From contig JADJRU010000009.1 of NCBI GenBank assembly GCA_016712105.1, positions 158,203 to 222,202 on the forward strand: 64,000 nt of DNA, written 5' to 3'. Position 1 is the first letter of the stretch, and the number at the start of each line of letters is the position of its first letter. Origin of the DNA: Ahniella sp. (GTDB lineage Bacteria > Pseudomonadota > Gammaproteobacteria > Xanthomonadales > Ahniellaceae). A program made the translations under genes and the position numbers. The notes beneath the pieces were generated by a model that ran no database searches, was not told where the DNA came from, and worked only from the letters and a program-made list of their open reading frames with translations. Shown one piece after another: positions 1 through 9,499 of the stretch.

Positions 1-75
1 AGCCTGTTTCCGTATCTGGTCATCGACCGGATGACCTCTGGCAGGCATCCAGTGCACCTGAGGCACAGCGAGTGA
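1..75 (+). CDS. possible 3' end of a CDS entering the window
   Basis: Frame 1 is open from the first base to a TGA at 73-75 and encodes 24 residues (ending LRHSE). Nothing in it is recognisable. It is listed only because it may be the tail of a gene that starts outside the window. From 76 to 254 I see no gene, only a short direct repeat. Confidence 0.2.
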   Translation, partial: SLFPYLVIDRMTSGRHPVHLRHSE

Positions 76-123
76 TCCTCTACGGCGCCCTGGTCGTGAG
101 CGCGCGCGCCGGTTCTCGTCCGC

Positions 124-209
124 GTGTTTCGCGGCAAGAGCGGCGGTGATCAGGGGTAGGCGCGTGCGGCTCTAGCGGGGCTTCTTAGCGCGGGTGTTTC
201 GCGGCAAGA
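124..209. repeat. 16-bp direct repeat pair
   Basis: The 16-mer GTGTTTCGCGGCAAGA occurs at 124-139 and again at 194-209, downstream of the Nudix stop codon. The core TTCGCGGCAAGA resembles half of the REP-type palindromes seen elsewhere in the window, so this may be a decayed REP region. Function unknown. Confidence 0.5.
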
Positions 210-254
210 CCGCTCGGCGTTGCACCGTATTGAGGCTTGCACTTGCGCGCGAGC

Positions 255-815
255 CTACACACCGGCCAGCCACTTCGTCGCCATCCGGCGCAGGGAAGGA
301 TCGAAGGATTCTTCAGCCGCGACGGCCTGGATCGGCCACCAGCGCAGGTCATTCGATTCCTCGCCAACCACGAATGACTCATCGCCGGTTGCCCGAACGA
401 CAAACCGGACGTCATAGTGCCAATGGCCGGGATCGGATTTCCGTTCCGGAATCCAGTGGCGATCGAGATCAAAAACCTCGACGCCGACCTGAAGCCCCTC
501 AAGGCCTGTTTCTTCTTCGGCTTCCTTCAAGGCCACCCGCTGAAGATCACCGTCGCCATCGGCATGACCGCCGGGCTGTAGCCAACGATCCAGCTTCCGA
601 TGGTGTGTCAGCAGGGTTCGCCGACCATCGGCGCTGACCACAAACGCCGATCCGGTGAAATGGCCGACCAGATGCGACCTCAGGCAACACTCAGCACTGG
701 AGCGTGCAAAATCACGGAATTCGGCCACGATTTCCGGATCGAGGCCAACGGCTGCCGGAATTCCGTGCAACAGGGCAAGGACTTGGGTTTGGGCGTTTTC
801 AAACGGTGGTATCAC
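255..815 (-). CDS. Nudix hydrolase
   Basis: A 186-residue Nudix-fold hydrolase, a family that cleaves nucleoside diphosphates linked to another moiety. The Nudix box is visible as LQPGGHADGDGD followed by LKEAEEETGL. It is slightly degenerate: the first Glu is replaced by Asp and the Arg of REUxEE by Lys, as in a subgroup of unassigned Nudix proteins. Start: an upstream ATG would give 251 residues, but the GTG at 815 has an AGAGGA Shine-Dalgarno seven bases before it and the protein upstream of it looks non-coding, so I prefer GTG. Divergent from the amino-acid permease, with about 210 bp between them. Substrate cannot be predicted. Confidence 0.8.
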   Translation of the reverse strand: MIPPFENAQTQVLALLHGIPAAVGLDPEIVAEFRDFARSSAECCLRSHLVGHFTGSAFVVSADGRRTLLTHHRKLDRWLQPGGHADGDGDLQRVALKEAEEETGLEGLQVGVEVFDLDRHWIPERKSDPGHWHYDVRFVVRATGDESFVVGEESNDLRWWPIQAVAAEESFDPSLRRMATKWLAGV

Positions 816-1025
816 GGAATCCTCTTTGCCGGTGAGCGGGTTCGTGCGTATCTTAGCGGGCGGTTCGGTTACACCCGAGACTTCGCAGCGGTAAATCCGT
901 CCGGCGATTTCCGAAGCAACCTGACACAAAACAGCCACCTGGGCCCAACCTTCGGACGAGGGAGTCGTCGGCGGTCCTGGCGTGGTTCCGCAGCACCAAC
1001 GACCTATCAAGATCGGAGTAGACGG

Positions 1026-2458
1026 ATGCTTTTGATCGCATCAAACCGCTGGACCAGATTCTCGCGACTGCCGAGCAACGCAGCCTGAAACGCCAGCTTG
1101 GCGCTTTCGACCTGACCATGCTGGGTATCGGCGCAATCATCGGCACCGGCATCTTCGTCCGACAGCCGTGGCGGCCAACAAGGCCGGCCCGGGCATGCTG
1201 TATTCGTTCATCATTGCCGGCTTTGTCTGTGCCCTGACCGCACTAATTTATGCCGAAATTGCCGCCATGGTGCCAGTCGCCGGCTCCGCGTATACCTACT
1301 CCTACGCGGTACTGGGCGAACTGATCGCGTGGACGGTCGGTTGGGCCTTGATCCTTGAATAGGCAGTCGCTGCCGGCGCAGTGGCTGTCGGTTGGTCCGG
1401 GTATGCCAACGGATTCCTCCATGAAATCGGTTATGGCTTGCCGTTGGCACTGACCGCCGGCCCGTTCGACACCATCAACGCTCCGGATGGCACCAAGGGC
1501 CACGGCAGCTTCAACCTCATTGCGTTCCTGATCTCGCTGCTGATCACATGGCTGCTGGTCATTGGCACGTCGAAGAGCGCCAAGGTCACCGCGGTGCTCG
1601 TGCTGATCAAGGTCGCTGCCTTGGCAGTGTTCGTGGTCCTGGCCCTGCCTGCCGTCAAGAGCGCCAACTTCGAACCCATGCTGCCGAATGGCTGGGGCAC
1701 ACCCCTTTCCGGCGTCGGTGTACTGGGCGCGGCGGCCTCGATCTTCTTTGCCTATGTGGGCTTCGATGCAGTCTCGACAGCGGCTGAAGAAACCAAAAAT
1801 CCGAACCGGAACATTCCGATCGGTCTGATCGGTTCGCTCGGCGTCTGTACCGTGTTCTATCTGCTCGTCGCCTATGCAGCCATCGGCTCGACCGGTGCCC
1901 AGCCGGGTGGCGAACTGTCTCACCAAGGAGCCGCTTGCTTACATTCTCCGTAACCTCGGCTACCCGCAAATCGGCAATTGGGTGGCAGGCGCAGCGATCA
2001 TCGCCTTGCCCTCGGTCATCCTGATGATGATCTTCGGCCAGACGCGCATCCTGTTCACGATGGCGCGCGACGGCTTGATGCCGAAGGCATTTGCCAAGAT
2101 CCACACCAAGTACCACACGCCGCATGTCGTCACCATCGTCACGGGTATCGCCGTGTCGCTGTTTGCCGCCATGTTCCCGGTCGAAAGCCTCGCGGACATC
2201 TCCAACTCCGGCACCCTGTTCGCGTTCTTTGTGGTCGCTGCTGGCGTGATGTTGCTGCGTTCGCGGCAACCTGATCGCGTGCGCCCGTTCCGTACCCCGA
2301 TGATCTGGCTGGTGGGCCTGTTGGCCATGGCAGGATGCGCGTTGCTCTTTGTCAGCCTCGGCTGGTACACGATCAAGCTCTTCCTGATCTGGGCGGCCAT
2401 TGGTCTGGCGGTGTATTTCCTCTATGCCCGCCGTCGCAGCGTGCTCGCCAATCAGTAA
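1026..2458 (+). pseudogene. APC-family amino-acid permease, frame broken four times
   Basis: Twelve-helix APC superfamily (cationic amino-acid transporter / YhdG-like) permease for amino-acid uptake at the inner membrane. The family signature LGIGAIIGTGIF is intact, followed by hydrophobic segments to the C-terminal LYARRRSVLANQ. ATG 1026 has GGAG at 1015-1018. The frame is then lost at about 1029 (TTTT where TTTTT restores MLFDRIKPL), at about 1158, by an in-frame TAG at 1360-1362 replacing an expected Tyr codon in LILE(Y)AVAAGAV, and at about 1923. Repaired, the protein would be about 477 residues, normal for the family. Either a recent pseudogene or, given similar lesions in essential genes here, partly sequencing error. 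The nonsense substitution makes a true pseudogene more plausible than elsewhere. A terminator follows directly. Confidence 0.8.
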
Positions 2459-2472
2459 TTGACGAAAACAAA

Positions 2473-2505
2473 GCCGCGGCCCGTTTTCCGGGTCGCGGCT
2501 TTTTT
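2473..2505 (+). terminator. rho-independent terminator of the permease gene
   Basis: Eleven-pair stem GCCGCGGCCCG / CGGGTCGCGGC (one G-T pair) with a five-base loop, followed by six T. It sits 15 bases after the permease stop. Confidence 0.85.
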
Positions 2506-2548
2506 CTTGCCCAAGCCGTACCGCTTCGTGGTAAAAAGCACACCGCAC

Positions 2549-2625
2549 GCGTCCGTAGCTCAGCCGGATAGAGCATCAGGCTTCGAACCTGAGGGCCGGG
2601 GGTTCGAGTCCCTCCGGGCGCGCCA
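2549..2625 (+). tRNA. tRNA-Arg (anticodon TCG)
   Basis: Complete 77-base cloverleaf. The acceptor GCGTCCG pairs with CGGGCGC plus discriminator and an encoded CCA. The anticodon stem TCAGG/CCTGA encloses loop CTTCGAA (anticodon TCG, reads CGA). The T-loop is TTCGAGT. It is a single gene between the permease terminator and the dinB 3' end. The roughly 200 bases after it contain only a weak hairpin (ACAACCC / GGGTTGT near 2638). Confidence 0.95.
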
Positions 2626-2829
2626 ATAGTCGAGGGACAACCCGGTAACACGGAGGGTTGTGCCCAACTCCTCAGAAGCCAGTCGTCCGTGCCGCTGAGC
2701 GGCAAGGCGTCGCGCCCGCATTGGTGCGGCGGATCCTCCGGTCGAAGTTGCAGGGGATACGGGTCGGTCAGACCGCCCAGCCCGGATCAACTGAAGCGCC
2801 AACCGGTTCGGATCAACAAATCCCAAAGA

Positions 2830-3924
2830 TCACCGGCTACTGCTGAGGCCGAACAGTTCGCCCTGGACTTCCAACTCATGCCGGTCGACAAAATGCCCCA
2901 GCCCGACACCCGCCAGCCGATATCGCGTCCGCTCTGGCAAATCCACCCGTGATTTGAGCGACAGCGCCAGCGCACCCAGCACCTCGGCGCTGCTGGGTGG
3001 TTCCAGCGGGGTCAGACTCCGCGTGAGCAACCGGAAATCCTGGGTTTTCAACTTGAGAATGACCGTCCGCCCTACCCGATCCGGTTCACGCTCCGCCTGA
3101 GACCACACTTTTTCTGCCAATGCCAACAGCGTGTCGTCGAATTCGTCGAGCAGCAGATCCTTGGCGAAGGTGTCCTCCGCTGAAATCTGCTGAGTGGGTC
3201 GTTCGACCACGACAGGATGATCGTCAATCCCGCGCGCCAACTCCCACAAACGCTGACCGTACGATCCAAAGGCCTCGCGCAAGACTTCAAGGGGCGACTC
3301 GGCGAGGTCGCCAACCGTGCTGAATCCAAGGCCTTGCAGCTTCGCTTCAGTCACCTTTCCCACGCCCGGCAGCCGAGCCACCGGCAAGGGCTGCAGGAAC
3401 GCCTGCACTTGATGCGGCCGAAGCACGAATTGCCCGTCGGGTTTCCGCCAATCGGACGCAATCTTGGCCAGGAACTTGTTCGGTGCGACGCCCGCCGAAG
3501 CCGTGAGGTTCAACTCGTCCCGAATGGCTGCACGAATCTGCTCGGCGACTGCCGTCGCGGTCGGCAACGAGAGCTTGTTCACGGACACATCGAGATAGGC
3601 TTCGTCCAGAGACAGCGGCTCGATCAGATCGGTATGCCGGGAAAAGATTTCGCGCGTTTGCCGGGACACCGCGCGATAACGCAGAAAATCCGGCGGCACG
3701 AACACGGCATCCGGGCACAGCCGCTCGGCACGGATCGCCGGCATCGCCGACTTCACACCATAACGACGCGCCTCGTAACTGGCGGCACAGACCACCGAGC
3801 GTGCCCCGCGCCAGGCCACGACCACCGGCTTGCCGCGCAACGAGGGGTCGTCGCGCTGCTCCACGGATGCGTAGAACGCATCCATGTCGACATGCACGAT
3901 CTTGCGGGGAACATCCTGGGACAT
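2830..3924 (-). CDS. dinB: DNA polymerase IV (Y-family translesion polymerase)
   Basis: 364 residues, the usual DinB length. Error-prone lesion-bypass polymerase acting at stalled forks. The N-terminal catalytic motif IVHVDMDAFYASVEQ carries the first metal-binding Asp, and the second catalytic block is PLSLDEAYLDVS. An HhH segment (ARLPGVGKVTEAKLQGLG) and the little-finger domain follow. The ATG at 3924 gives MSQDVPRKIVHVDMD, the normal DinB N-terminus; the longer upstream start adds unrelated residues. The extreme C-terminus (GELFGLSSSR) only loosely resembles a clamp-binding peptide. It is divergent from the prolyl oligopeptidase, with about 100 bp between starts. I did not identify a clear LexA box. 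Confidence 0.95.
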   Translation of the reverse strand: MSQDVPRKIVHVDMDAFYASVEQRDDPSLRGKPVVVAWRGARSVVCAASYEARRYGVKSAMPAIRAERLCPDAVFVPPDFLRYRAVSRQTREIFSRHTDLIEPLSLDEAYLDVSVNKLSLPTATAVAEQIRAAIRDELNLTASAGVAPNKFLAKIASDWRKPDGQFVLRPHQVQAFLQPLPVARLPGVGKVTEAKLQGLGFSTVGDLAESPLEVLREAFGSYGQRLWELARGIDDHPVVVERPTQQISAEDTFAKDLLLDEFDDTLLALAEKVWSQAEREPDRVGRTVILKLKTQDFRLLTRSLTPLEPPSSAEVLGALALSLKSRVDLPERTRYRLAGVGLGHFVDRHELEVQGELFGLSSSR

Positions 3925-4026
3925 TGACGAATAGTAACGCCGAGCCGACACAGTACTTTGGTCAGTCGCCATCCTCACACGGCTTCGGTTATGGTCGCCG
4001 GCTTGAACCGATCCGCGGAGTCCCCG

Positions 4027-6266
4027 ATGCGCTTGAACCTTGCCTTTTCCCTGGCACTATTGCTGCCGCTGGCAGCGTGTGACCAAACTTCCAGCAACAC
4101 TGTCGCCAAGGCTGAGGCCGACGGCAAGACCGAATCCGTATGGTCGTATCCGACGGCACGAACCGTCGAGCAGACTGACGAGTATTTTGGCGTCAAGGTT
4201 GCCGACCCCTACCGCTGGATGGAAAACCTCGATGACCCGGACCTCGCCACCTGGGTTGGTGCGCAGAACAATCTGGTGCAACAGCACCTGGCCGAAGCGC
4301 CGGCCCGCGAATGGATCAAGAATCGTCTGGGCGAACTCTGGGACTTCGAGCGCTTCGGTGTTCCGAGTGTTCATGGCTCGCGTTATTTCTACACGCAGAA
4401 CACGGGCCTTCAGAACCAATCGCCGGTGTTTGTACAGGACGGCCTCGATGGTGAAGCGCGCCTGCTGATGGATCCGAATCAGCTGTCTGCGGATGGCACG
4501 GTCTCGCTGGCCGACTTCGAAGCCAGTCCGGACGGAACGCTGTTCGCGTGGTCCACTTCGGATGGTGGCTCGGATTGGCGCGTCATCCGGGTTCGGGATG
4601 TGGCCACTGGCAAGGATCTGGATGATCGGATCGAATGGGCCAAGTTCACCGGCATCACCTGGGCGAAAGACAACAGCGGTTTCTACTATTCAGGTTACGA
4701 CAAGCCGGAAGGCGAAGACGAACTGAAAGCCGTCAACCGATTCCAGAAGCTCTGGTTCCACAAACTCGGCACGGCCCAGAAGGACGATGTGCTCGTCTTC
4801 GAGCGCAAGGACCAGCCGGAATGGGGATTCGGTGCATCGATCAGCGATGACGGGCGTCTTCTGGTGATCACCGGTTCCCAAGGCACCGACGAGCGGAATC
4901 GCCTTTGGATCAAGGATCTCTCGAAGCCTGACGCAGAGGTCGAAGGGGTGTTCGAAGAACTCGTCGCCACGTGGGATTTTGTCGGCAGCCGGGAGCGCAC
5001 ATTGTTCCTTCGTACGGACGACAACGCCAGTCAGTACCGCCTGATTGCGCTCGATCTGGACTCGCCGGCGCGCGAGAACTGGCGCGAAGTGATTCCTTCC
5101 GGTTTGAACGACCGCGGCACCTTGCGCGAGGTGTCGCACGTCAACGGCCAGTTCATCGCCAGTTATCTGATGGATGCACGCAGTGTCGTGGTGGTCATCG
5201 GCGAAGATGGTGAAACGGTTCGGGAAATCGATATGCCCGGCATCGGTGCCACGACCGATTTGCCGGCGGCGTCAACGACACCGAGACATTCTTCAATTTC
5301 GCCAGTTTTGCGCAACCGGAAACCGTCTTCCGTTACGACGCCGTGTCGGGCCAGGTCAGCGTTCAAGACCCCAAAGTCGACTTTGATCCGGCAGACTTCG
5401 AGACCACTCAGGTTCGTGCCACCAGCAAGGACGGCACGGAAGTCCCGATGTTCATCACGATGAAAAAGGGCACGGTACTGGACGGCAACAACCCGACCAT
5501 CCTCTACGGTTACGGTGGCTTCAACATTCCAGTCACGCCGCGTTTTTCACCGGCCAACATTGCCTGGATGGAAATGGGCGGCATCTATGCCAGCGCGAAC
5601 CTGCGCGGTGGCGGCGAATACGGCCCGACCTGGCATGAACTCGGCACCCGCACCAAGAAGCAGAACGTCTTCGACGATGCCGCGGCTGCAGCGGAGTTCC
5701 TGATCAAGAACCAATACACGAATGCCGGCAAACTGGCTCTGAGTGGTCGGTCGAACGGTGGGTTGTTGGCCGCCGCCACGGCGATGCAGTATCCGCAACT
5801 GTTCCGTGCGTCCCTGCCTGCTGTCGGTGTCCTGGACATGCTTCGCTTCCGGGACTTCACGATCGGCTGGGCCTGGGAATCGGATTACGGCTCGGTCAAG
5901 GATGAATCGGAGTTCAAGGCGCTTTTTGCCTATTCGCCGCTCCACACCATTCAGGCCGGACGCGAGTATCCGGCCATGCTGGTGACCACCGCCGATCGCG
6001 ACGACCGCGTGTTTCCGGCGCACAGCTTCAAGTACGCCGCGGCCATGCAGGCCGCCAATCCGAATGGGAAGTACCCGACCTTCATTCGCGTGGAAACCCG
6101 GGCCGGACATGGTGCCGGCAAACCCACATCAAAATTGATCGAAGAAAATGCCGATCTCTTCGCGTTCCTGACCAAGGAACTGGACATGACCGATCTCGAC
6201 GACGAAGACCTCGAAGAAGAAGAGGAATTCGAGGAAGACGAAGACTGCACGGAAGATTGCGAGTAA
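4027..6266 (+). CDS. prolyl oligopeptidase (S9A) lipoprotein, one frameshift
   Basis: Serine peptidase cleaving after Pro in short peptides. The N-terminus MRLNLAFSLALLLPLAAC is a lipoprotein signal with lipobox LAAC, so the enzyme should be exported and lipidated. A seven-blade beta-propeller region precedes the alpha/beta-hydrolase domain. The catalytic Ser is in LSGRSNGGLLAAAT, Asp in TADRDDRVFPAH and His in ETRAGHGAGKPTSK. One frame break lies near 5256 (ACGACCGATTTGCC): upstream and downstream halves join as ...GATT / FAGGVNDTETFFNF, so a single lost base is likely. The C-terminus is unusual, with about 25 residues after the catalytic domain that are almost entirely Asp/Glu and contain two Cys. 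About 745 residues when repaired. Confidence 0.9.
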
Positions 6267-6383
6267 GCACTTCGTTTTTCGTTCAAGGCATATGGATATG
6301 GCCGGGTCTGATGAACTACGGGCCCGGTTCGACGGACAATGTGTCACCGGCGGCTTCCGCCCCACTCTACCCGAGGCACTTCC

Positions 6384-7343
6384 ATGATCCATGACAGCAT
6401 TCTGGGCACGATCGGCAAGACGCCCGTCGTGCGCATCAACCGCCTGGCGCCAGAAGGCATCCATTTCTACGTCAAGATCGAAGCGTTCAATCCGATGTCA
6501 TCGGTGAAGGACCGACTCGCTCTGGGCATCATCGAAGACGCCGAGGCCAAGGGTTTGCTGAAGCCTGGCCAGACGGTGGTCGAGGCGACATCCGGCAACA
6601 CCGGCATCGCCCTGGCCATGGTCTGCGCGGCGAAGGGTTATCCGTTCGTATCGTTCATGGTCGAAACGTTCTCGATCGAGCGCCGCAAGCTGATGCGCGC
6701 ACTGGGCGCCAAGGTCCTGCTGACGCCTGGTCCGGAACGCGCCAGTGGCATGGTCAAACGTGCCGAGGAATTTGCGGCGAAACACGGAGCGTTCCTGGCG
6801 CGGCAGTTCGACAATCCAGCGAATCCTGCCTATCACCGCAGCACCACCGCAGCCGAAATCCTGCAGGATTTTGCCGGCCGCCGACTGGACTACTTCGTGA
6901 CCGGTTATGGCACCGGCGGCACACTCACCGGCGTAGGCCAGGTGCTCAAGGTGGCCCGTCCGGACACGAAGATCATCGTTACCGAGCCTGCGAACGCGGC
7001 ACTGCTTGCCGGCAAGGAATGGTCCCCGCACAAGATCCAGGGCTGGACGCCGAACTTTGTGCCCTCCGTGCTGGACCGTTCGGTCGTCGATATCAATGTG
7101 CCGGTGACGGATGACGAAGCCCGTGACCATGCACGAGCGCTCGCCACTCAGGAAGGCATCTTCTGCGGCCTGTCTGCGGGAGGCACGTTTGCCGCTGCCG
7201 TCAAACACGCGCAGGAACACGGCAAACCGGGGGATGTGTATCTGTCCATGCTGCCGGACACCGGCGAGCGTTACCTCAGCACGTTCCTGTTCGAGGGCGT
7301 GAACGAAGGCTCCGACGACGAGTGGCTGGCCAGCCTGGGCTGA
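6384..7343 (+). CDS. cysK: cysteine synthase (O-acetylserine sulfhydrylase)
   Basis: PLP-dependent fold-type II enzyme making L-cysteine from O-acetylserine and sulfide. 319 residues. The PLP lysine is in NPMSSVKDRLAL, the substrate loop is EATSGNTGIALA, the phosphate-binding loop is GYGTGGTLTGVG, and the C-terminal PLP-pyridine Ser is in GLSAGG...MLPDTGERYLST. ATG 6384 is preceded by GAGG (6373-6376) and gives the canonical MIHDSILGTIGKTPVV start. CysK and CysM are hard to separate by eye; length and motifs favour CysK. It stands alone between the peptidase and the OGT-like gene. Confidence 0.9.
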   Translation: MIHDSILGTIGKTPVVRINRLAPEGIHFYVKIEAFNPMSSVKDRLALGIIEDAEAKGLLKPGQTVVEATSGNTGIALAMVCAAKGYPFVSFMVETFSIERRKLMRALGAKVLLTPGPERASGMVKRAEEFAAKHGAFLARQFDNPANPAYHRSTTAAEILQDFAGRRLDYFVTGYGTGGTLTGVGQVLKVARPDTKIIVTEPANAALLAGKEWSPHKIQGWTPNFVPSVLDRSVVDINVPVTDDEARDHARALATQEGIFCGLSAGGTFAAAVKHAQEHGKPGDVYLSMLPDTGERYLSTFLFEGVNEGSDDEWLASLG

Positions 7344-7386
7344 AGCGCTTGCTACACTTCCGGTTTTACGGAACCGGGCACCAAGC

Positions 7387-9081
7387 ATGGATTTGATGGC
7401 GGCATTCGAACAGGCGGCACTGGCGGTGTCGCGCTGGCAACTCGATGCCGCCGAGTCCTTGCTTCGCGGCATTCTGGACGATCATCCTCAGGCCGCACCG
7501 CGTGCGCTGACGGAATTGGCCGTGGCCCTGTCCCTGCAGGGCCGTGGCGATGAAGCACTGCAGACCATTTCCAGGGCCGTGGCGCTGGCGCCCTTGGATG
7601 CCACGATTCGCCAGAACCAGTTGATCCTGGAGAAACTGCGCGAACCGGAAGAACCTGATCAGTTTGTCGCTTTGCACCGGGACTGGGGCAACACCTTCAC
7701 GCCAGCCGGTGGATGTCTCCATCTGGGGGTTCCGCCGCAGACACATCAGCGATTGCGCATCGCCTATTTGGGTGTGGACGCCCACACGGCCTTGCAGCGC
7801 TTCATACCGCTGCTGGCCGAACATCACGATACCCAGAAGTTCGACGTGCTGTTCTGTCATGGGCTTGCCGATGCCGATCGGCTTGCCGAAGCTCGTCGTC
7901 GCTGGCCACAGATCCGGCACCTCGGCAATCGTGACCTTTCGGCTCGCCAGTTCGCACGCACCTTGGCACAACACGAAATCGACATCGCCATTGACCTGTC
8001 GGGGCATGGCCACGGCGGCACGTTGCAGGCACTGGCCTACCGGCCCGCGCCGGTTCAGATGACCTGGCTCGACTACGTCGCGACCACCGGCGTCCCGGCA
8101 ATCGGATATCGGATCGCCGACGCCGTCACCGATCCGGATGATGGCTGCAGCACCGAACAGGTCCTTCGCCTGCCGTTCGCGCAGTGGTGTGCCACGGCGC
8201 CGAAGCGTTCGGAAACTTCAAGTGGGCGAAACCGGCCGGACACCCCGGTCATCGGCCTGATCAACGTCACCGTCAAACTGTCACCGCGATTACTCGCATT
8301 GGCCACGGCGCTGCTGCAACAACACGATCAAGCACGGCTGATGGTGCTCGGCCTGACCGGCGAAGCCTCGCGGCGCCATCTGCTCGCCCATGTTCCCGAA
8401 TCCTTGCACTCGCGCCTCGACCTGCACGACCGCGTGGACGAAGCTCAGTATCACGCCCTGGTTGCACAAGTGGACTTGGCGATCGACCCGACCGTGTTCA
8501 GTGGTGCCACGTCGACACTCGATGCCCTCGACGCCGGAATCCCAGTCCTGACGATACCGGGCCGATTGCCACACACTCGCTCCACGGCGAGCATCCTCGA
8601 CACGCTCGGTCTGTCGCAGTGGATCGCCAGGGACGATGCGGATTTGCTGGCCATTGCCGCTGCGTTGCTTCGTGATCCCGCCGCAATACAAGCGGCACGC
8701 ACCACCTTGCGCGATCGATTGCGCCAGTCCACGTTGGCAGACGGCCGGAGGTTCACCGCCGCGCTCGAGGAGCTCTACAGCGAAGTCTGGTCGAAACAGA
8801 CTCCGGCAGAACCATCAGCAGCCCGATCGACGCTGCTGGTCAGGCAAGTCAACGACGGCATCGCCGCCCAAACACCGCAGCAGGTGATCTACGCATTGGA
8901 GGCGCTGACCTTGTTCCAGACACCGCCCAAACTGCAAAGAACCCTCGCACTGGCCTACAACCAATTGGGTGTCCAGTGGCTAAAACGAGGTGGCCGCTTT
9001 GAAGCGCGCCGTCAGTTCGACATGGCACTCGAAGTGCTGCCGGAACTGGAAGAGGCCAGGCACAACCTCGCCTTGTGCTGA
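7387..9081 (+). CDS. TPR-flanked O-GlcNAc-transferase-like glycosyltransferase (GT41-type)
   Basis: 564 residues. N-terminal TPR-like helices (about residues 1-85) lead into a domain resembling the catalytic half of OGT/SPINDLY. The block IDIAIDLSGHGHGG, then RPAPVQMTWLDYVATTG, matches the conserved DLSGHTxGN...RPAPVQVxWLGYPGTTG region, and VDLAIDPTVFSGATSTLDAL matches the nucleotide-sugar-binding region near the C-terminus. A last TPR-like segment (RTLALAYNQLGVQWLKRG...) follows. Family members transfer GlcNAc or other sugars to Ser/Thr, or act on flagellar and surface proteins. The acceptor here is unknown. Monocistronic, 43 bases after cysK, followed by REP repeats. Confidence 0.75.
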   Translation: MDLMAAFEQAALAVSRWQLDAAESLLRGILDDHPQAAPRALTELAVALSLQGRGDEALQTISRAVALAPLDATIRQNQLILEKLREPEEPDQFVALHRDWGNTFTPAGGCLHLGVPPQTHQRLRIAYLGVDAHTALQRFIPLLAEHHDTQKFDVLFCHGLADADRLAEARRRWPQIRHLGNRDLSARQFARTLAQHEIDIAIDLSGHGHGGTLQALAYRPAPVQMTWLDYVATTGVPAIGYRIADAVTDPDDGCSTEQVLRLPFAQWCATAPKRSETSSGRNRPDTPVIGLINVTVKLSPRLLALATALLQQHDQARLMVLGLTGEASRRHLLAHVPESLHSRLDLHDRVDEAQYHALVAQVDLAIDPTVFSGATSTLDALDAGIPVLTIPGRLPHTRSTASILDTLGLSQWIARDDADLLAIAAALLRDPAAIQAARTTLRDRLRQSTLADGRRFTAALEELYSEVWSKQTPAEPSAARSTLLVRQVNDGIAAQTPQQVIYALEALTLFQTPPKLQRTLALAYNQLGVQWLKRGGRFEARRQFDMALEVLPELEEARHNLALC

Positions 9082-9087
9082 AACAGC

Positions 9088-9187
9088 CCTTCTCCCGCGC
9101 AAGCGGGAGAAGGTGGCCGAAGGCCGGATGAGGGACAGACTAGCCCCGAAATCGACCGGGAGAAGGTGGCCGAAGGCCGGATGAGGG
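9088..9187. repeat. REP-type palindromes, two copies
   Basis: Copy 1 (9088-9134) is a perfect hairpin CCTTCTCCCGC-GCAA-GCGGGAGAAGG followed by TGGCCGAAGGCCGGATGAGGG. Copy 2 (9157-9187) keeps the second half. The same element occurs in reverse at 42735-42780 and in decayed form near 21887. It lies directly after a stop codon, as REP elements usually do. Confidence 0.85.
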
Positions 9188-9282
9188 ACAGATTGGCGCG
9201 AAGCTTCGGGCGGTGGCTGTGAAGCTACTTGTCGCTTTTTCGGTCACTCCGACTCCGCTCGTTATTCCCACGCCCAACGGCC

Positions 9283-9480
9283 GTCATCCCCGCGCAAGCG
9301 GGGATCCACTCGATCCGACGAGGTTTGAATCGTGTGGCACCCGAGTGGTTTCCCGCTTTCGCGGGAATGACGGACTTTGGTTTGCGGCAAAAGCGTTCAG
9401 AAGCCCGTTTTCGCAGGCCACTTCGCTCGTTATTCCCACGCCCTCCGCTCGTCATCCCGCGCACGCGGGAGAAGCGTTGC
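9283..9480. repeat. inverted REP pair (GTCATtCCCGC...GCGGGAATGAC family)
   Basis: Left end GTCATCCCCGCGCAAGCGGGGA at 9283, right end TTTCCCGCTTTCGCGGGAATGACGG ending at 9373. The two palindromes face each other and share the flank CCACTCG/CGAGTGG, making a 90-bp mobile-looking unit. Another copy begins near 9452. With the preceding REP copies this fills the gene-free stretch 9082-9499. No RAYT transposase is in the window. Confidence 0.8.
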
Positions 9481-9499
9481 AACGGCGAACCGCTCTTTG

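Noticed and set aside
124..209. The 16-bp direct repeat as an attachment site or target-site duplication
   Set aside because: The 54 bases between the copies contain no element, and no integrase is near.
9082..9499. An insertion sequence between the OGT-like gene and fadH
   Set aside because: Only short palindromes; no transposase frame or terminal inverted repeats of IS size.
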